Shown: positions 28,001 to 35,619 of the stretch, piece by piece
Layout of the letters: each line of letters starts with the position of its first letter
How positions within the stretch are numbered: the first letter of the stretch is position 1
NCBI GenBank assembly: GCA_017614895.1
Contig: JAGAAZ010000064.1
Location: forward strand, 1-43,053
From: Bacteroidaceae bacterium
GTDB lineage: Bacteria > Bacteroidota > Bacteroidia > Bacteroidales > Bacteroidaceae
Length of the DNA: 43,053 bases
Reading direction: 5' to 3'
Program-made: the position numbers and the translations under genes
The notes under the pieces: model-generated
Database searches by the model: none
Told to the model about the DNA's origin: nothing
Seen by the model: the letters and a program-made list of their open reading frames with translations, nothing else

Positions 28001-29873
28001 TTCCAGGAGCAAGTCCCTCTAAACTTATTTCAAGAGGGTATATCTGCCAAGTTATCATACCATCGTCTCTATATTCACGCCCTGCAACTTCCTTTATTGT
28101 TTTACCCGCTTCATCAACGATTCTCAAACCGACATCACATGGCCCCAAAAACATGTCAGGAATATTTTTTGAAGGCATGGATTGTAAAATTAAGTGATCC
28201 TTAAAGCCATTACTCCATAAACCTTTTTTATCGTCATAAGTTGGTAATGCTGGCTCTGTAAAATGCGGAAATAGATAACAAGAGCCTATTTCTGATTGGA
28301 AAACCTCCCATTCAGCTCCCACTGTCAAGAAACTCCATGGGGTTAAGCCCAATTCGACACCTGCATTAGCAAACCACTCAGCTTTAACTTTGGTGTCTTT
28401 TAAAACACTATAAAAACCCAAATCTTCTGTTGGTGTGTCCGAATCCCATTTTGCCTCAATGGCGCCTGACAGTTTAAGTCCTCCTTGGGCGCTTACAGTA
28501 GCATGTACTATGCTTTTATGGATAAGATTCAAAGAGGCTTTTCCAATGATTCCCATTGATAAACTTCCTTTAGCTTTCACTCCCACAGACATTGACGAAA
28601 TCGGGTCACAACGGAAACTAGCAGAACCGTTGATGTCCGCCAAACCTGTTGCTAGAGCCAAAGCGGGATTCGCCAGTGTTGCCATCGTGTAACCTTTGGC
28701 TTCTACATAGAAGGTGTTTCGCCCTTTAGTCTTGAGCGCCGCATCAAATTCCACATCCCCTTTCAGTTTTAAGAGCGGGCCTAACTCCAACTCTAATACA
28801 ATTGGTCCATAAATGGGAATAATCCACGAACCGTGCAATTTATCCCATAAGCCTCCAAGCACTTTTGCTTCATCATCTGTAAGTTTCTCTTTGTTACCTT
28901 TCTGTATTTTCTCATTAATGAAACTTTCTTCCCACTCTTCTTCAGACATTGATTTGTAATCGTTCATACGTTTGAGTGCCTCAACGATTCCTTTTGTTTC
29001 CTTATCTATCTGATCTGAGTCTTCGATGTCTAAAAGTTTCATTAGACTGAAATTCACATGGAATTGTAAATCGTTGTGGGTTAGCTGACAATTAGCAGAC
29101 ATGTGGTAAATGTCTTCGTCCACATATACCATATATTTGACATTAAGGGAAGGCTTTTTGCTGGTAACAGATAATAATCCGTCAAGAACCTTAAATGTCA
29201 AGTCTCCAATGTCTGGGATGTTTATCTCACCATTGTCTTCTTCTTTTATCCAAGGATCCCCATATGCACGTCTGTGTACATTTTCACTTTCTGTCTTAGT
29301 ACTGGCACTTCCTACTATTACGAGATGTTTATACACATCTCCTACACATATCATGTCGCAATCTACTTTGATACGACCATCTATTTCACGGATAGATTTT
29401 ACTTTACCCGCAAAACCTTCTTCATAAGGAAACACGAAAACACTATGCAGTACCACCTGTCCAACGGCAGGCATACTATCTCGATTAATGCTTGTGTCAA
29501 AATAAAGTGTCAAACTGTCTATTTCTAACGTATGTGCAGCATGATACTCACGCAAGTAGAACAAACCATCGCGCATTTCTGGCTCTGGCGCTCTGAATCC
29601 AATACTGTCAATCGCTTCTAACGGAATACGATAAACGCTGTCAGGAGTCCACACTTCCTGCACAACGATGTCATCGTGCTCTATACCAAGAGTGTCAATG
29701 CAACTATAAGTGATTTTTTCTATGTCGACGTTGAGCCATGCGTTGAAGCAGCCATCATTGCGGTAGTTGTATAGAGCATATTGCCCTTTGGGTTGTTGTG
29801 CATGAGCTGGCGTAATGCTGCTTGCTACAAAAAAGAGTAGTGAGCATAAATATAATAATGTGTGCTTTTTCAT
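25080..29873 (-). CDS. Large mosaic secreted surface protein (Fibrobacter-type domain, BspA-type repeats, choice-of-anchor domains)
   Basis: 1597 residues with a signal peptide ending AHAQ (residue 25). The N-terminal domain begins GQYALYNYRNDGCFNAWLNV and is not one I can name. From about 740 to 845 there is a choice-of-anchor-D-like domain (SHTEIDFGTVSQGGTMKRRF). From about 850 to 1045 there is a Fibrobacter major-paralogous domain (VDLGLPSGTKWASYNVGAS, GWQMPSHTQFEELI). From about 1118 to 1310 there are seven or eight 26-residue BspA/DUF285 repeats (FNTENVTDMSDMFNYCSAL type). A second choice-of-anchor domain (about 1357-1450), an Ig-like domain and a Gly/Glu-rich tail close it. The likely role is adhesion or host or matrix contact at the cell surface. 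It overlaps its upstream partner gene by 4 bases (ATGA). After its TAA the frame stays open for 28 more codons of similar composition to 24993. DNA here is more AT-rich than around it. Confidence 0.8.
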   Translation of the reverse strand: MKKHTLLYLCSLLFFVASSITPAHAQQPKGQYALYNYRNDGCFNAWLNVDIEKITYSCIDTLGIEHDDIVVQEVWTPDSVYRIPLEAIDSIGFRAPEPEMRDGLFYLREYHAAHTLEIDSLTLYFDTSINRDSMPAVGQVVLHSVFVFPYEEGFAGKVKSIREIDGRIKVDCDMICVGDVYKHLVIVGSASTKTESENVHRRAYGDPWIKEEDNGEINIPDIGDLTFKVLDGLLSVTSKKPSLNVKYMVYVDEDIYHMSANCQLTHNDLQFHVNFSLMKLLDIEDSDQIDKETKGIVEALKRMNDYKSMSEEEWEESFINEKIQKGNKEKLTDDEAKVLGGLWDKLHGSWIIPIYGPIVLELELGPLLKLKGDVEFDAALKTKGRNTFYVEAKGYTMATLANPALALATGLADINGSASFRCDPISSMSVGVKAKGSLSMGIIGKASLNLIHKSIVHATVSAQGGLKLSGAIEAKWDSDTPTEDLGFYSVLKDTKVKAEWFANAGVELGLTPWSFLTVGAEWEVFQSEIGSCYLFPHFTEPALPTYDDKKGLWSNGFKDHLILQSMPSKNIPDMFLGPCDVGLRIVDEAGKTIKEVAGREYRDDGMITWQIYPLEISLEGLAPGKTYRCFPILRYRDWKYLNATPSHEFTVPDPVNFGHHLERIIKKGENRSETIYGGWGLYKVESDNPGVVKASIHQNEGVLPYVIIEGLADGKATIKITDMYSGDEVTLPITVTNEPIPQITISVSHTEIDFGTVSQGGTMKRRFKVTNNGESSVTIQASCESTDFELSDNNTKVTLAKGESKDYIVTCNGFSTTDDVNAVIIITSDGSSESQSITLSARRGSSSGDAPAEAVDLGLPSGTKWASYNVGASKPEDYGGYYAWGETEEKEEYSASTYQYCDGTEETCHNLGNSICGTKYDVATVKWGEGWQMPSHTQFEELINNCTQTTATLNGIKGVRFTASNGNSIFIPAAGEHYGTETDGENDYGDYFTGTQYPTNYSVAYGFYFGYDGWGYEKKWNGHSIRPVYVEKNEDVQAEAYAVYEDGVFTFYCDVHRKERSGTTYDIPQEPSYPGWYENAKKVQRVIFDSSFAEARPKSTMGWFNGFKNTTQIDGLQYLNTSEVTSMYMMFYECSNLISLDLGNFNTENVTDMSDMFNYCSALKSLNVSNFDTKNVTNMSDMFHSCNNLVSIDISSFNTENVTNMTGMFCFCYALNSLNLSNFNTKKVTGMVSMFQGCKALTSLDLSHLNTDKVTTTSLMFSGCSSLTSLDLSSFNTESVWDMSEMFSDCYALHTIYCSSNWTTVKVSYSPSMFQGCSNLVGGKGTTYDSNYTEDDYAHIDGGPDNPGYFTDINAAREPIIVVNTQDIDFGLVEYGTDKTEKFTVTNTGTADLIIHVPQIRESGNKYFEISDVGKKFTLTSGQSKEYTVTCHGLQKGHWAEVDFRVLSNAENGTKTVNVKSVGWDNTPLLAAKELTMNVSDRESVKMQGTYHCTYEINNSNPEVVDATKGGDHSGNGSIGFDGYYGSALSYLNITALSSGTAIVKVIDSVTKEEAQLTITVHGGGASTEQEGTTGPGTGEGGDNNGDGLSGGGRERK

Positions 29874-30385
29874 TTTTTCAAGATTTTATAGGTTGTCTGA
29901 TTCATTTTGATAAGGTACACTCCAGTAGGGAATTGTTTTAGAGAGAGTTGCGCATCACCGCTGCATTGTTGGTTCATGACTTGTTTGCCATTGGTTGTGA
30001 ATACTTCAATCAGCGTGTTTTCTGGCAAATGGTTAATGAAAATGGTCTCGTCTTCCCATTTGAATGGTGGGGTTTCCGCTTTCGTTCTACCGATGCCTGT
30101 TGGCATAAACATTTTTCCATAACGAACTTGTGAAATCTTCTCCAACTCATAGCTCAGCACCACACCCTCAGTTTCAATAACGAGATTGGGCTTTTCTATC
30201 GTCACTTTCGTGTCTTTGTCAATTAGATACTCCATCGTTGCACCATCCAATGTAGCAATGATGATTGTTCTTTGCCATGTGCCCTCTGTTTCTTGGGCTG
30301 TGATTTCGGGTGCATACAGCAACCCTGCGATGAAAAGCACTGCGGAAATCACAGCCTTCATCTGTTTGAAAAGTTTCTTTTTCAT
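29870..30385 (-). CDS. Secreted protein with type IX-like C-terminal tail, partner of the large surface protein
   Basis: 171 residues: a signal peptide (about 1-30, ending EITAQ), then a short domain with IIIATLDGATMEYLIDKDTK and LSYELEKISQVRYGK. The C-terminus (about 95-171) resembles a sorting domain (INHLPENTLIEVFTTNGKQV, LSLKQFPTGVYLIKMNQTTY, KILKK). It is first in a two-gene operon: its TGA overlaps the ATG of the 1597-residue protein. It is preceded by a promoter at 30541-30572 and a leader of roughly 148 bases with two hairpins. Function unknown; surface attachment and partnership with the large protein are inferences. Confidence 0.75.
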   Translation of the reverse strand: MKKKLFKQMKAVISAVLFIAGLLYAPEITAQETEGTWQRTIIIATLDGATMEYLIDKDTKVTIEKPNLVIETEGVVLSYELEKISQVRYGKMFMPTGIGRTKAETPPFKWEDETIFINHLPENTLIEVFTTNGKQVMNQQCSGDAQLSLKQFPTGVYLIKMNQTTYKILKK

Positions 30386-30533
30386 AGGTTTAGGTTCGTT
30401 GTGTTATTTATTATTATTGTTTATATTTATGCTTTTATGAAAGAAAACGTGGACGCTTCTTTCTATATGTCTTGCAACCCGAAGGTTGCTATTCCACCAT
30501 CAGTACCATTAAAGGAAACCTTTTAGCAGAATC
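30386..30533 (-). promoter_or_regulatory. Structured 5' leader of the surface-protein operon
   Basis: Read on the minus strand from a start near 30533. An AAAGG/CCTTT hairpin comes first (about 30510-30521). Then comes GCAACC-TTCG-GGTTGC (30489-30474), a 6-bp stem capped by the extra-stable C(UUCG)G tetraloop. Last is a GAAAGAA/TTCTTTC stem (30463-30457 with 30445-30439) with an 11-base loop. About 50 bases of AT-rich sequence then precede the ATG at 30385. The hairpins and tetraloop suggest a cis-acting RNA element; the class is not identified. Confidence 0.5.
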
Positions 30534-30540
30534 TCGATGG

Positions 30541-30572
30541 CAAAGTAAGTAAAAAAATGTGAAATTCACAAA
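30541..30572 (-). promoter_or_regulatory. Promoter of the surface-protein operon
   Basis: Minus-strand TTTG (30572-30569), exactly 20 bases, then TTACTTTG (30548-30541), one mismatch from TAnnTTTG. It predicts a transcript start near 30533. Confidence 0.55.
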
Positions 30573-30614
30573 CATTCTTGAATCTTTTTTCTTTATTTTC
30601 TTTCATTTCTTTTC

Positions 30615-30630
30615 TTGTGTGCGCACACAA
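30615..30630. promoter_or_regulatory. Perfect 16-bp palindrome, possible operator
   Basis: TTGTGTGCGCACACAA reads identically on both strands. It is centred about 50 bases upstream of the -33 element of the surface-protein operon, where an activator or repressor could bind. No regulator is encoded next to it. Confidence 0.4.
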
Positions 30631-30669
30631 TGAAACAGGATTGAATAATGATGCTCGTTTTCCCGTTCA

Positions 30670-30719
30670 TTAACTCGATTCATCGTTTGAGTTAACTTAT
30701 TCGATGATTTGAGTTAACT
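30670..30719. repeat. Array of three GTTAAC-centred palindromes with exact 22-bp period
   Basis: TTAA centres lie at 30670-30673, 30692-30695 and 30714-30717, 22 bases apart. The two units between them are AACTCGATTCATCGTTTGAG followed by TT, and AACTTATTCGATGATTTGAG followed by TT, so each unit opens with AACT and closes with GAGTT. TTTGAGTTAACT occurs twice (30686 and 30708). It lies in the 551-base intergenic region 30386-30936, which also holds the leader, promoter and palindrome listed here plus a nested inverted repeat at 30716-30812. Confidence 0.75.
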
Positions 30720-30812
30720 CACGTGTTTTTAGCCTCCGACGTACCTCGCGGTTATCTCAAGGTTAATAAAAAGGTAATTGTACCATCACTTAACGATAAC
30801 TCTACGTGAGTT
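30716..30812. other. Nested inverted repeat, possible structured RNA
   Basis: Four pairs of arms nest around one centre: AACTCACGT (30716-30724) with ACGTGAGTT (30804-30812), GTTATC (30751-30756) with GATAAC (30795-30800), GTTAA (30762-30766) with TTAAC (30790-30794), and GGTA (30773-30776) with TACC (30781-30784). A T-run follows on the plus strand (30812-30815). The 5' side of the outer helix carries a 26-base bulge, so stability is uncertain. Confidence 0.35.
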
Positions 30813-30828
30813 TTTCTAAATTATTACA

Positions 30829-30867
30829 AAAAAATCCTTCCTGTCGCAATGATATGAAGGATTTTTT
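30829..30867. terminator. Hairpin with A/T arms before the flavoprotein gene
   Basis: Perfect 12-bp stem AAAAAATCCTTC/GAAGGATTTTTT (30829-30840 with 30856-30867), usable in either direction. A TATCTTTG box (30869-30876), probably the -7 element of the gene at 30937, begins 2 bases after it. Confidence 0.6.
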
Positions 30868-30868
30868 G

Positions 30869-30876
30869 TATCTTTG
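30869..30876 (+). promoter_or_regulatory. -7 box of the flavoprotein-GNAT-pepD operon
   Basis: TATCTTTG, 60 bases before the ATG at 30937, directly after the hairpin at 30829-30867. No good -33 match. Confidence 0.5.
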
Positions 30877-30936
30877 CCGCCTATATGATAGAGATATTTC
30901 AAGAAAGTATGTAATAATATACAATCAACAAATACA

Positions 30937-31461
30937 ATGAATATCCTTATTTTACAAGGCTCTCCACGAGCTAACGGTAACACCGCATGGATGGCGGAAG
31001 AGTACAAGAAGGCTGCTGAGGCAGCAGGTCACCAGGTAACGCTGGTCAACGTGTCGAGAAAGAAGATTGCAGGCTGTATGGCTTGCGGGTATTGTCGTGG
31101 GAAGGGCAATGGTGCCTGCATCCAGAAGGATGATATGCAGGAACTCTATCCCCTGATGGCAGAGGCAGAGGTGCTGGTGCTGGCTGCACCCATCTACTAC
31201 TTCACGCTCTGCGCCCAGATACAGGCTCCCATCCAGCGTATGTATTGCGTGAACAAACCTGCCAAGCTGAAGAAGATAGCCCTGCTGATGTCTTCCTATT
31301 CGCCCAATGTTTATGATGGCGCTGTCGCTGAAGTGCGTGATATCTGCAACTATTGGGGTGTGGAAAATATGGGCTATGTCAGTGCCAAGATAGACGAGCA
31401 GAAGACGGAAGAGACAAAGAAGAAGGTACAATGGTTAGAAGCGCAAATAGAAAAGACATAG
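30937..31461 (+). CDS. Flavodoxin-fold NAD(P)H-dependent oxidoreductase (iron-sulphur flavoprotein-like)
   Basis: 174 residues. The FMN phosphate loop is LILQGSPRANGNTAWMAEEY at the N-terminus. GCMACGYCRGKGNGACIQKD (about 46-65) is the cysteine motif seen in iron-sulphur flavoproteins of the NADPH-dependent FMN reductase family. VLVLAAPIYYFTLCAQIQAP is the second flavin loop. Such enzymes reduce quinones, nitro compounds or thiol targets; the specific substrate cannot be told. It is first in a likely operon: the acetyltransferase start lies inside its 3' end and pepD follows. Confidence 0.85.
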   Translation: MNILILQGSPRANGNTAWMAEEYKKAAEAAGHQVTLVNVSRKKIAGCMACGYCRGKGNGACIQKDDMQELYPLMAEAEVLVLAAPIYYFTLCAQIQAPIQRMYCVNKPAKLKKIALLMSSYSPNVYDGAVAEVRDICNYWGVENMGYVSAKIDEQKTEETKKKVQWLEAQIEKT

Positions 31462-31892
31462 GGCGGATGATTGAACTGCTGCATCAGGTGAACATGGTGC
31501 ATCATGAGATACGTCCAGACTTGTTCAAACCCAACACTACCAAATATGATGAGCAGGAACTGGAAGTCCTGCTCAACGATGACAGCAAGCCCATCTTTGT
31601 CTATGATGATGGGGGAGTGTTGGGCTACGCTTTCTGCCAAATCTCAGAGATCAAGGACAACATCCTGTTGCAAGACATCAAGACGCTGTATATCGATGAT
31701 ATTTGCGTGGATGAGCATGCTCGTGGCAAACACGTAGGGAAGGCTTTATATGAATTTGTCCGTGACTATGCCCAATCCATCGGCTGCAACAACATCACCC
31801 TGAATGTGTGGGAAGGGAATGACGCTGCATACAGTTTCTATAAGCACATGGGCATGCAAGTGCAGAAAACGACAATGGAAGTGATCTTGTAG
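31431..31892 (+). CDS. GNAT family N-acetyltransferase
   Basis: 153 residues from the ATG at 31431, which overlaps the 3' end of the flavoprotein gene by 31 bases in another frame. This start gives the normal GNAT beginning VRSANRKDIGRMIELLHQVN. The acetyl-CoA site reads IDDICVDEHARGKHVGKALY (V-x-x-x-x-R-G-x-x-V/I-G) and the C-terminal motif NVWEGNDAAYSFYKHMGMQV. The longer frame from 31353 adds Cys-rich sequence that is only the shadow of the upstream gene. Substrate unknown. PepD starts 1 base after its stop. Confidence 0.88.
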   Translation: MVRSANRKDIGRMIELLHQVNMVHHEIRPDLFKPNTTKYDEQELEVLLNDDSKPIFVYDDGGVLGYAFCQISEIKDNILLQDIKTLYIDDICVDEHARGKHVGKALYEFVRDYAQSIGCNNITLNVWEGNDAAYSFYKHMGMQVQKTTMEVIL

Positions 31893-31893
31893 A

Positions 31894-33333
31894 ATGAATG
31901 AAGAAGAAATGTTTACGACAGAGCGAGTTTTCCGCATCTTTAGTGAGCTGAACAAGATTCCGCGTCCTTCACATCATGAGGAACGGGTGGCAGACTACCT
32001 GTGCCAGTTTGCAGAACGTCTGAATCTGGTGTATGAACGCGACAAGGAGAACTGTGTGGTGATACGCAAGCCTGCCAGCAAAGGATACGAGGAGCATGAG
32101 CCTATTGTGCTGCTGAATCACATGGATATGGTTTGTGTGGGCATGAGCGATCCCTTGAACACGCCTATTGAGCCTTACACGGAGAATGGTTGGATGAAGG
32201 CTCGTGGCACGTCGCTCGGAGCTGATAATGGCATAGGGCTGTCGATGGCTCTGGCAGTACTCGAAGATGACAGAATCGAGCATCCGGCTCTGGAAGTCAT
32301 CACAACGACCAATGAAGAGGACGGTATGTCGGGTGCATCCGGGTTGAGCAAGGATTTTCTGAAGGGTCGGAAAGTCATCAACCTTGACTCTGAAGACTAC
32401 GACACCATTACCACAGGTGCCGCAGGAGCCTGCTTGCAGTTCCACCGCATACCTATGAAGCGAAAGCCAGCACCTGCATACAGAAGCTGGTATCGCATCC
32501 GCATAGATGGCGGATTGGGCGGACACTCTGGTGTTGACATCAACAAGGGGCGTTGTAGTGCTGTAATTCCTGCCAAGCGTTACCTTGAACTTGTCCCAAA
32601 GACTGATGGCATCGACATTGCCAACATTGAAATAGGTGAAGCCAATGCGTCGATTGCCTCGAAGGGTGAGATCATTGTCGGTCTTAGCCCTGAATTATCC
32701 ATTGAGAAAGAGAAGAAATCGCTCAATGAACTCAATGAATGGCTCCGTAAGACATTTGGAGACACCGATTCGAACATCGAATGCAGTATAGAGGCATGTG
32801 AAAAACAAGATACGATCATACCCACTGACGCTATATCGTCATTATTGTCAAGTTTGGACATTATACCGAATGGCGTGGTAAAGATGAGCGACGCGATGCC
32901 AGGCACAGTAGAGACATCGAATAACGTAGGGCGTATCTCGTCTGTAGAAGACCACATTTTTGTATCTACCCACACACGCAGCTTCATCGACGACGATATG
33001 GCGGCGCTGAGTAAACAGATTGCCGACACCTTCAAGAAACAAGGTGCCGAATCTGAAGTGGTGATGTCAGCCCCAGCTTGGCAAGAGAATCAGCAGTCGC
33101 CTTTCCTGCAACTGGTCAGCAATACGTTCCAAGATGTGCTGGGCTGGCGCCCCCGTATGGTGGCTATGCACTTTGTGCTCGAAGCAGGATTCTTCGTGCA
33201 GCATTATCCTGGCATTCAGATTGCCAGTATCGGTCCTCGTATCGTGGAACCTCACTCGACAAGTGAACGTGTCGAACTCTCCACCATAGAAGATATCTGG
33301 AAAGTTCTCATAGAGCTACTAAAGCGATTATGA
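31894..33333 (+). CDS. pepD: Aminoacyl-histidine dipeptidase (PepD, M20 family)
   Basis: 479 residues, the usual length. PepD is a cytoplasmic zinc peptidase that splits Xaa-His dipeptides such as carnosine and other dipeptides. Metal ligands and catalytic residues are visible: H76 and D78 in LLNHMDMVC, D111 in LGADNGIGLS, the catalytic pair E141-E142 in TNEEDGMSGASG, D165 in NLDSEDYD, and the C-terminal histidine in IVEPHSTSERVELSTI. The dimerisation domain (about 200-370) is intact (YRIRIDGGLGGHSGVDINKG). It ends the flavoprotein-acetyltransferase-pepD unit. Confidence 0.95.
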   Translation: MNEEEMFTTERVFRIFSELNKIPRPSHHEERVADYLCQFAERLNLVYERDKENCVVIRKPASKGYEEHEPIVLLNHMDMVCVGMSDPLNTPIEPYTENGWMKARGTSLGADNGIGLSMALAVLEDDRIEHPALEVITTTNEEDGMSGASGLSKDFLKGRKVINLDSEDYDTITTGAAGACLQFHRIPMKRKPAPAYRSWYRIRIDGGLGGHSGVDINKGRCSAVIPAKRYLELVPKTDGIDIANIEIGEANASIASKGEIIVGLSPELSIEKEKKSLNELNEWLRKTFGDTDSNIECSIEACEKQDTIIPTDAISSLLSSLDIIPNGVVKMSDAMPGTVETSNNVGRISSVEDHIFVSTHTRSFIDDDMAALSKQIADTFKKQGAESEVVMSAPAWQENQQSPFLQLVSNTFQDVLGWRPRMVAMHFVLEAGFFVQHYPGIQIASIGPRIVEPHSTSERVELSTIEDIWKVLIELLKRL

Positions 33334-33399
33334 TTAGTCATTCTGTACTCGCTGCTTTATCTATTCAATAACAAAAATGAAAAAAAATTGGGTGTTTTG

Positions 33400-33430
33400 T
33401 TGTGTGGTGTCATAAATTGTCGTATCTTTG
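33400..33430 (+). promoter_or_regulatory. Promoter of the secreted protein gene at 33481
   Basis: TTG (33400-33402), 20 bases, TATCTTTG (33423-33430), 50 bases before the ATG at 33481. Confidence 0.6.
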
Positions 33431-33480
33431 CCACCACCATGAGATAAAACAATTTTAACCTAAACTAAAATTTGAATATT

Positions 33481-35592
33481 ATGAGATTAAAACTACTATT
33501 AGGATTTGCATTATCCTTGATTGTGGTCACAGGTGCAAAGGCGCAGGATGTAGAGACAGGGTTGAATTACACCGTGACCAAGATTTCCAATCCCGACAGA
33601 GGCGAACGCGAGGTGGACGGTCTCGTGCCGGGTGGCGACAGGGAAAACAGTTACACGTGGCGTATGGCCATGAGAGGTGATGAGATTTACATCGCCACCG
33701 CCAGAAACATCGCCAGTGCGCTGGTCAATATGTATGGTTCTCAAATTTCTGCCGCTTCCGGCATGTCGATGGACACGTTCTGGGCACTGATTGATGCCTT
33801 TGCCAACGGTGACATCATGCGCAACGATGTGAACGAGGGTGCCAACATCATCGCCTACAATCGCAAGACGGGCGAGTTCAGAGTGGTGTGGACAGGCGGC
33901 CCAGGAGAATATCAGCGTATGGCCGTGACTTTTGGCGACAATGTTTATTTCGGTTCCTACTCAGCCGATCAAAGCATTGAGCAGTACATTCTGAAGCTCG
34001 ACAAAGAGGGTAATTTCACCAAGGTCTATACAACCACTGGTACAACGGCCATGCGTGCCAACTGCGTCTATGATGATCATTTGTTTTTTGCCAGTTCAGA
34101 TGCTCGCACCGTAGTGGCTGAAGGTGATCCCGAACCTCTGGCTAAGATGGCAGTCATTCGCAAGAGCAATGAAGACGACACCGTTTGGGATCTTGTGGCC
34201 GACTACAAGGACTTCGGAAAAATTCCATTTGACCCCATCCAGGCCAGTTGGGCTGGATGCTCCTTCTGGGAATTGGCTTCGCACAAGGGTTATATCTATG
34301 CAACAGCTCCCAGCACGGCAGGATTTGTCATCTTCAAAGGACGTCCAGCACAGGATGGTGAGTCAGCTAACGAGTACGGCTGGCATTGGGAAGAGGTGGC
34401 TGGTCCTAACAACGGCATCAACAACCCCGGTCTGAGCAATGTGACAGGCGGAGAACCTGGCACCATGCGTTCGCTCATTGGCTCTGTCTATGAGTTTAAC
34501 GGAGAGCTTTATGCCTACAACTTCGACCACGCCTTCGGTGGCTTGGCACAGGCTTTCGTCGGTGCGCTGCAGCAGTTGAAAGGTAGTGATGTGAAATCCT
34601 CCAACTATCTGGAATACATGTACAACTCGTTGCACAATCCTCAGAAGGTGTGGAAGTTGAACGATGCGACAGGCAAGTTCGTGGAGTGTAGAAACTTCAC
34701 AAAGCTTATGGAGGGAACGACCAACGAATATGTATGGCGCATGGGCGAATATGATGGCCAGCTCTACATCTCCACAATGGATGCCGGCATCGGTTATGGC
34801 TACCTGACGCAGCTCACCAACGGAAGCCTCCTCAAGATGAGCAAAGAGGAAAAGGCCACAAAAATTGCCTATGTCAGCGAAGCCATCAAGTTGCTGGCAG
34901 CCCAGAAACTGAGCACCAAGGCAGAAGATCTCAAGACGAAGCTGGCACTGGTGAAGATGATGCTCGAGGCTATGATCCCCAGCCAGGCGGATGAAGACGG
35001 ACAGGGGAAGCAGATTGATCTGGAGAAGCTGCAAGCAACCATCACTGCTGTCAAGACCCTGGTCGATATATATCTTGCCACTCTGCCGGGCGAAGACCTC
35101 AGCTCGAAGGCCATATTGGTGGTCATGACCAAGGTGAAGGAGACGTTGCAGGACCTCAGCGACAAGATAGACCTTGTGGGACTGGAGAAATACCTGTACG
35201 TCAACAACAGGGTGAAGAACGACCAGTGGGGATTCGACCTTTACCGCACCTCTGATGGCGAGACCTTCGAAGTCATCACGCAGAATGGTTTCAATGACAA
35301 GTATAACTATGGATGTCCCTCCTTCCTTGCTACAGAAGAAGGACTGTACATAGGCACCTGCAACCCATTCTATGGCGGACAATTGTATCTGCTGACAAAC
35401 AACACATCCGAAACGGAGATGGAGAAAGAGGTCAGCAAAATTTCCCAAGCGGATGTTGCAACAGACATCACCACCATCTATGATGCTGATGATGCCAACA
35501 TCTACTACGATTTGAATGGTCACCGTCTCCAAGGAAAGCCCACACAGAAGGGTGTGTACATTTGTAACGGCATGAAAGTTGTGGTGCAGTAA
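33481..35592 (+). CDS. Secreted protein of unknown function with sorting-type C-terminal tail
   Basis: 703 residues from the ATG at 33481; an upstream in-frame TTG (33472) would add only three residues. A signal peptide ends GAKAQ (residue 22). The body has repeated Gly/aromatic segments such as TWRMAMRGDEIYIATARNIA, GDNVYFGSYSADQSIEQYIL, YDGQLYISTMDAGIGYGYLT and ATEEGLYIGTCNPFYGGQLY, which suggest a beta-propeller-like fold. A helical, Leu/Lys-rich insertion lies at about 460-570. The C-terminus NIYYDLNGHRLQGKPTQKGV, then YICNGMKVVVQ, is the tail common in Prevotella exported proteins and resembles type IX cargo. I do not recognise the family. A hairpin terminator follows. Confidence 0.75.
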   Translation: MRLKLLLGFALSLIVVTGAKAQDVETGLNYTVTKISNPDRGEREVDGLVPGGDRENSYTWRMAMRGDEIYIATARNIASALVNMYGSQISAASGMSMDTFWALIDAFANGDIMRNDVNEGANIIAYNRKTGEFRVVWTGGPGEYQRMAVTFGDNVYFGSYSADQSIEQYILKLDKEGNFTKVYTTTGTTAMRANCVYDDHLFFASSDARTVVAEGDPEPLAKMAVIRKSNEDDTVWDLVADYKDFGKIPFDPIQASWAGCSFWELASHKGYIYATAPSTAGFVIFKGRPAQDGESANEYGWHWEEVAGPNNGINNPGLSNVTGGEPGTMRSLIGSVYEFNGELYAYNFDHAFGGLAQAFVGALQQLKGSDVKSSNYLEYMYNSLHNPQKVWKLNDATGKFVECRNFTKLMEGTTNEYVWRMGEYDGQLYISTMDAGIGYGYLTQLTNGSLLKMSKEEKATKIAYVSEAIKLLAAQKLSTKAEDLKTKLALVKMMLEAMIPSQADEDGQGKQIDLEKLQATITAVKTLVDIYLATLPGEDLSSKAILVVMTKVKETLQDLSDKIDLVGLEKYLYVNNRVKNDQWGFDLYRTSDGETFEVITQNGFNDKYNYGCPSFLATEEGLYIGTCNPFYGGQLYLLTNNTSETEMEKEVSKISQADVATDITTIYDADDANIYYDLNGHRLQGKPTQKGVYICNGMKVVVQ

Positions 35593-35619
35593 CGGTGCTG
35601 TCAGAGTACCTTGTTTCCT

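Noticed and set aside
34363..35532. Long minus-strand open frame (389 codons) opposite the secreted protein at 33481
   Set aside because: It lies wholly inside a better gene, lacks a signal or recognisable domain, and its His/Cys/Gln-rich composition is typical of an antisense shadow.
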